A DNA stretch of 9,409 nt from an uncultured Rhodospirillaceae bacterium (lineage in GTDB: Bacteria; Pseudomonadota; Alphaproteobacteria; Rhodospirillales; Casp-alpha2), in contig CAJWVP010000095.1 in NCBI GenBank assembly GCA_913048145.1, positions 1 to 9,409 on the forward strand. The letters run 5' to 3'. The notes beneath the pieces were generated by a model. It worked only from the letters and a program-made list of their open reading frames with translations, was not told where the DNA came from and did not search any database. The position numbers and the translations under genes were made by a program. Below are positions 7,069-9,409 of this stretch, piece after piece. The number at the start of each line of letters is the position of its first letter. The first letter of the stretch is position 1.

Positions 7069-7488
7069 ATGCTGCAACCGAAGAGAACGAAATTCCGGAA
7101 GGCCCATAAAGGGCGTATCCATGGCAATGCAAAGGGCGGTACCGCGTTGAATTTTGGTGCCTACGGTCTAAAGGCGGTGTCGCCGGAACGGGTCACGGCC
7201 CGCCAAATTGAAGCAGCCCGTCGTGCCATGACCCGTCACATGAAGCGTGCTGGCCGTGTGTGGATCCGGATCTTTCCGGATGTGCCCGTTTCTCAGAAAC
7301 CGGCTGAAGTTCGACAGGGTAAAGGTAAGGGAACACCGGAATTTTGGGTTTGCCGCGTAAAGCCGGGCCGAATCATGTTCGAAATGGACGGAGTGCCTAT
7401 CGACGTGGCGCGGCGCGCCATGGAACTAGCCGCGGCAAAGCTGCCGCTCCGCACCAAGTTCGTAACCCGTTTGACTGGAGGAGAGTAG
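7069..7488 (+). CDS. rplP: 50S ribosomal protein L16
   Basis: L16 is a late-assembling 50S protein between the central protuberance and the A-site tRNA, needed for correct A-site tRNA placement. It has 139 residues (E. coli 136). MLQPKRTKFRKAHKGR at the N-terminus, LTARQIEAARRAM-like VTARQIEAARRAMTRHMKR, WIRIFPDVPV, and VRQGKGKG around residues 81-88 are family signatures. Arg82 aligns with E. coli Arg81, the residue hydroxylated by YcfD/RoxA. AAGGA at 7055-7059 is 9 bases before the ATG. The TAG stop is 4 bases before rpmC, whose ribosome binding site GGAGGAGAG (7477-7485) lies in the last rplP codons. Confidence 0.98.
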   Translation: MLQPKRTKFRKAHKGRIHGNAKGGTALNFGAYGLKAVSPERVTARQIEAARRAMTRHMKRAGRVWIRIFPDVPVSQKPAEVRQGKGKGTPEFWVCRVKPGRIMFEMDGVPIDVARRAMELAAAKLPLRTKFVTRLTGGE

Positions 7489-7492
7489 GGCC

Positions 7493-7696
7493 ATGAAAGC
7501 GGGTGATGCACGCGCTAAAAGCGACGACGAGTTGAAGGAAGAGCTGTTGGGGCTCCGCAAGGAAGCATTCAATCTGCGTTTCCAGACAGCCAGCGGTCAG
7601 TTGGAGAACACGGCCCGGGTGAGAGTGGTCCGCCGCGGCATCGCGCGTATCAAGACCATCCTTGGTGAGCGCAATCAGGCGCCGGTCGCCCCGTAG
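7493..7696 (+). CDS. rpmC: 50S ribosomal protein L29
   Basis: L29 is a small two-helix coiled-coil protein beside L23 at the tunnel exit, where it helps form the docking platform for nascent-chain factors. The 67-residue length is typical. The first helix covers SDDELKEELLGLRKEAFNLRFQ and the second RVRVVRRGIARIKTILGER, joined by the conserved SGQLENTAR turn. GGAGGAGAG at 7477-7485 lies upstream of the ATG, 7-10 bases away depending on pairing. It is 4 bases from rplP and 17 bases from rpsQ, as expected for the L16-L29-S17 trio. It ends with TAG. Confidence 0.98.
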   Translation: MKAGDARAKSDDELKEELLGLRKEAFNLRFQTASGQLENTARVRVVRRGIARIKTILGERNQAPVAP

Positions 7697-7713
7697 GTTA
7701 AGGAATAGAGATA

Positions 7714-7950
7714 ATGCCCAAGCGCGTGATGCAAGGTGTCGTTGTTAGCGACAAGGAAGACAAGACGGTGACGGTGCGTGTTGAGCGCCGTTTCACCCAC
7801 CAGCTGTACAAGAAGGTTATCCGTCGTTCGAAGAAGTACGCTGCCCACGACGAAGCCAATGCCTGTAAGATTGGCGATATCGTGAGTATTCGTGAATGCC
7901 GGCCGCTTTCGCGACGGAAGCGCTGGGAAGTGATCGGCGACGGCGCGTAA
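7714..7950 (+). CDS. rpsQ: 30S ribosomal protein S17
   Basis: S17 is an OB-fold primary binding protein of the 30S body that contacts 16S rRNA helices 7 and 11. It has 78 residues (E. coli 84). MPKRVMQGVVVSDKEDKTVTV, RFTHQLYKKVIRRSKKYAAHDE and the signature GDIVSIRECRPLSRRKRWEV match the family. The last motif includes the conserved PxSxxKxW pattern. AAGGA at 7700-7704 is 9 bases before the ATG. Its stop codon is part of an 8-base tandem duplication (7943-7958), so the protein's last residues may have been altered by that event; the core is unaffected. Confidence 0.98.
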   Translation: MPKRVMQGVVVSDKEDKTVTVRVERRFTHQLYKKVIRRSKKYAAHDEANACKIGDIVSIRECRPLSRRKRWEVIGDGA

Positions 7951-7958
7951 GCGCGTAA
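7943..7958 (+). repeat. 8-base tandem duplication at the rpsQ stop
   Basis: GCGCGTAA occurs twice head to tail, at 7943-7950 and 7951-7958, followed by GC that begins a third partial copy. The first copy supplies the last rpsQ sense codons and the TAA stop; the second is in the spacer. It looks like a slippage duplication. No function is evident. Confidence 0.7.
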
Positions 7959-7980
7959 GCCGAGAATAAAGGACCAATCG

Positions 7981-8349
7981 ATGATCCAGGCAGAAACCAA
8001 CCTCGAGGTTGCCGACAATTCAGGGGCGCGCCGGGTCCAGTGCATCAAAGTGCTGGGCGGTTCGAAGCGCAGATACGCCTCCGTCGGCGACGTCATCGTC
8101 GTGACCGTCAAGGAAGCCATTCCACGCGGTCGCGTCAAAAAAGGCGAAGTCTTGCAGGCCGTCGTCGTACGTACCGCCAAAGATATCCGTCGTCAGGACG
8201 GATCGGCGATTCGTTTCGACAGCAACGCGGCTGTATTGATCAACAAACAAGGAGATCCGATCGGTACGCGTATCTTTGGCCCAGTAACGCGAGAGCTTCG
8301 AGCCAAGCAATACATGAAGATCATATCGCTGGCGCCGGAGGTATTATGA
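7981..8349 (+). CDS. rplN: 50S ribosomal protein L14
   Basis: L14 is on the 50S interface near the sarcin-ricin loop and forms bridges to 16S rRNA; it is the target of the silencing factor RsfS. The 122-residue length is typical. MIQAETNLEVADNSGARRVQC at the N-terminus, VGDVIVVTVKEAIP, KKGEVLQAVVVRTAK, FDSNAAVLIN and the C-terminal GTRIFGPVTRELR are all family signatures. AAAGGA at 7968-7973 is 7 bases before the ATG. In E. coli this gene opens the spc operon; here only a 30-base spacer separates it from rpsQ, with no promoter or terminator visible, so it is probably co-transcribed (inference). The TGA stop overlaps an ATG of rplX. Confidence 0.98.
   Translation: MIQAETNLEVADNSGARRVQCIKVLGGSKRRYASVGDVIVVTVKEAIPRGRVKKGEVLQAVVVRTAKDIRRQDGSAIRFDSNAAVLINKQGDPIGTRIFGPVTRELRAKQYMKIISLAPEVL
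8337..8341 (+). promoter_or_regulatory. Ribosome binding site deciding the rplX start
   Basis: GGAGG lies in the last codons of rplN. It is 7 bases before the ATG at 8349 and 4 bases before the adjacent in-frame ATG at 8346, so 8349 is slightly favoured. The two choices differ by one methionine. Confidence 0.55.
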
Positions 8350-8672
8350 TGTCGGGTCTCTCGAAGTTTAAGAAGGGCGACAAGGTCATGGTCATGACCG
8401 GCCGTGACAAAGGCAAGAGCGGCGAAATCCTCAAGGTTTTCCCAAAGGGCGGCCGCGTCATCGTCCAAGGCGTCAACAAGGTCAAGCGCCATACACGCCC
8501 GACCAACACCAGTGCAGGCGGCATCATCGAGAAGGAAGGCACCATTGACGTGTCTAACTTGTCTCACTTGGATCCGAAGGATGATGCGCCGACCCGCGTC
8601 GGTTTCAAATTCCTCGAAGACGGTCGGAAGGTGCGTTTCGCGAAGCGTTCCGGCGAAGTCATCGATAGCTGA
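8349..8672 (+). CDS. rplX: 50S ribosomal protein L24
   Basis: L24 is one of two proteins that initiate 50S assembly, binding the 5' part of 23S rRNA, and it lies at the tunnel exit. From 8349 it has 107 residues (E. coli 104). The KOW motif is clear in KKGDKVMVMTGRDKGKSGEI near residues 8-27, followed by VIVQGVNKVKRHTRP, GGIIEKEGTIDVSNL and the C-terminal RVGFKFLEDGRKVRFAKRSGE. Two ATGs are adjacent. The first (8346) overlaps the rplN stop as ATGA; the second (8349) is better spaced from GGAGG and shares one base with that stop. Either arrangement suggests coupling to rplN. The open frame extends upstream within rplN, but that part does not resemble L24. Confidence 0.97.
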   Translation: MSGLSKFKKGDKVMVMTGRDKGKSGEILKVFPKGGRVIVQGVNKVKRHTRPTNTSAGGIIEKEGTIDVSNLSHLDPKDDAPTRVGFKFLEDGRKVRFAKRSGEVIDS

Positions 8673-8683
8673 GGATTGAACAG

Positions 8684-9223
8684 ATGGCTCATCTTTATAA
8701 CGATTATCAAAATCGCATCAAAGGCGCGCTCATGGAAGAGTTCGACTACGATTCCATCATGCAAGTACCGAAACTTGACAAAGTCGTCATCAACATGGGG
8801 GTAGGCGAAGCCTCCCAGGATCGTAAGAAAATCGATGGCGCTCTCGCGGACCTTACCCGCATTTCCGGCCAGAAGCCCTTGATCACGCGGGCCAAGAAGT
8901 CCATTGCCACGTTTAAGCTTCGCGAAGACATGATCGTTGGCTGCAAAGTCACTTTGCGCCGTGAACGAGCTTACGAATTCCTGGAACGTCTAATTAACAT
9001 CGCGCTTCCGCGGGTTCGGGACTTCCGGGGTGTTTCCGGAAAGAGCTTCGACGGTAACGGCAATTACGCGATGGGCCTAAAAGAGCAGATCGTCTTCCCG
9101 GAAATCGACTATGACCAAGTCGACCAGATCCGCGGCATGGACATCATTATTTGCACGACGGCCAAGAATGATGCGGAGGCGAGAGCCCTGCTAAAGCATT
9201 TCAACATGCCGTTCAGTAACTGA
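8684..9223 (+). CDS. rplE: 50S ribosomal protein L5
   Basis: L5 binds 5S rRNA in the central protuberance and contacts the P-site tRNA and 30S S13. The 179-residue length matches the family. NDYQNRIKGALMEEF at the N-terminus, VPKLDKVVINMGVGEA, the GQKPLITRAKKSIATFKLRE segment that contacts 5S rRNA, GCKVTLRRERAYEFLERL, LPRVRDFRGVS, and FPEIDYDQVDQIRGMDI are all standard. GAGGA at 8671-8675 overlaps the rplX stop and is 8 bases before the ATG. The rplX-rplE junction is where S8 represses the spc operon in E. coli; I could not confidently fold a matching S8 site here. Confidence 0.98.
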   Translation: MAHLYNDYQNRIKGALMEEFDYDSIMQVPKLDKVVINMGVGEASQDRKKIDGALADLTRISGQKPLITRAKKSIATFKLREDMIVGCKVTLRRERAYEFLERLINIALPRVRDFRGVSGKSFDGNGNYAMGLKEQIVFPEIDYDQVDQIRGMDIIICTTAKNDAEARALLKHFNMPFSN

Positions 9224-9243
9224 GCGCTCGGTGGAGATCAAAC

Positions 9244-9409
9244 ATGGCTAAGAAAAGCGCCATCCAGAAGAACCAGAAACGCGAGCGTCTCGCCAAGAAA
9301 TATGCCTCCAAGCGCGCGCGCTTGAAGGCTATAGCCAAAGACGAATCGCAGTCGCCGGAGGAGCGGTTCAACGCGCGGTTGAAGCTCTCCGAGTTGCCGC
9401 GGAACTCTT
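9244..9409 (+). CDS. rpsN: 30S ribosomal protein S14, 3'-truncated by the window edge
   Basis: S14 is a protein of the 30S head that contacts S3 and S10. The first 55 residues are visible before the sequence ends. MAKKSAIQKNQKRERLAKKY at the N-terminus and ERFNARLKLSELPRNS match the long, roughly 101-residue form of S14. The central RFNARLKLSELPR stretch is absent from the short zinc-ribbon form, which has a CxxC pair near residues 24-27. No Cys is present in the visible part, so this is the zinc-independent type. GTGGAG at 9231-9236 is 7 bases before the ATG, with 20 bases between it and rplE. In this order rpsH and rplF should follow outside the window. Confidence 0.96.
   Translation, partial: MAKKSAIQKNQKRERLAKKYASKRARLKAIAKDESQSPEERFNARLKLSELPRNS

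Noticed and set aside
8040..8345. Upstream in-frame extension of the rplX reading frame inside rplN
   Set aside because: The extension is out of frame with conserved L14, does not resemble L24, and the L24 core begins at the ATG after GGAGG.
8660..8700. Possible S8 repressor site at the rplX-rplE junction
   Set aside because: Only a weak pairing of AGCT 8667-8670 with GGCT 8686-8689 was found, with mismatches inside it. It does not convincingly match the S8-binding helix.

Overview
This window is an ordinary, intact stretch of the conserved translation gene cluster of an alphaproteobacterium: the 3' part of the str operon, the whole S10 operon and the first part of the spc operon, all on the + strand. 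The order is fusA (5' end missing), tuf, rpsJ, rplC, rplD, rplW, rplB, rpsS, rplV, rpsC, rplP, rpmC, rpsQ, rplN, rplX, rplE, rpsN (3' end missing). The L5, L16, L22 and EF-Tu sequences, and the long acidic tail on L3, look most like Alphaproteobacteria, perhaps Rhodospirillales. The order-level call is an inference from remembered family sequences, not from a search.

Layout: 1-1462 encodes the C-terminal ~486 residues of EF-G. 1502-2692 encodes EF-Tu. 2749-7950 is the S10 cluster (S10, L3, L4, L23, L2, S19, L22, S3, L16, L29, S17). 7981-9409 is the start of the spc cluster (L14, L24, L5, S14). No gap between genes exceeds about 60 bases, so there is no gene-free stretch to describe. No tRNA, rRNA, mobile element, CRISPR array, clear promoter or terminator was found. 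Most genes have a recognisable Shine-Dalgarno sequence 7-10 bases before the start. Four junctions overlap by 1 or 4 bases, which suggests translational coupling.

Together the products supply the two GTPase elongation factors and about half of the proteins around the peptide exit tunnel, the peptidyl transferase region, the central protuberance and the 30S head. I found no previously undescribed system. The points most worth checking are a sharp codon-usage switch inside tuf near position 2510 (a possible gene-conversion boundary), the very short tuf-rpsJ spacer that leaves no room for an E. coli-type S10 leader, the acidic extension of L3, and a cluster of TAG stop codons in highly expressed genes.
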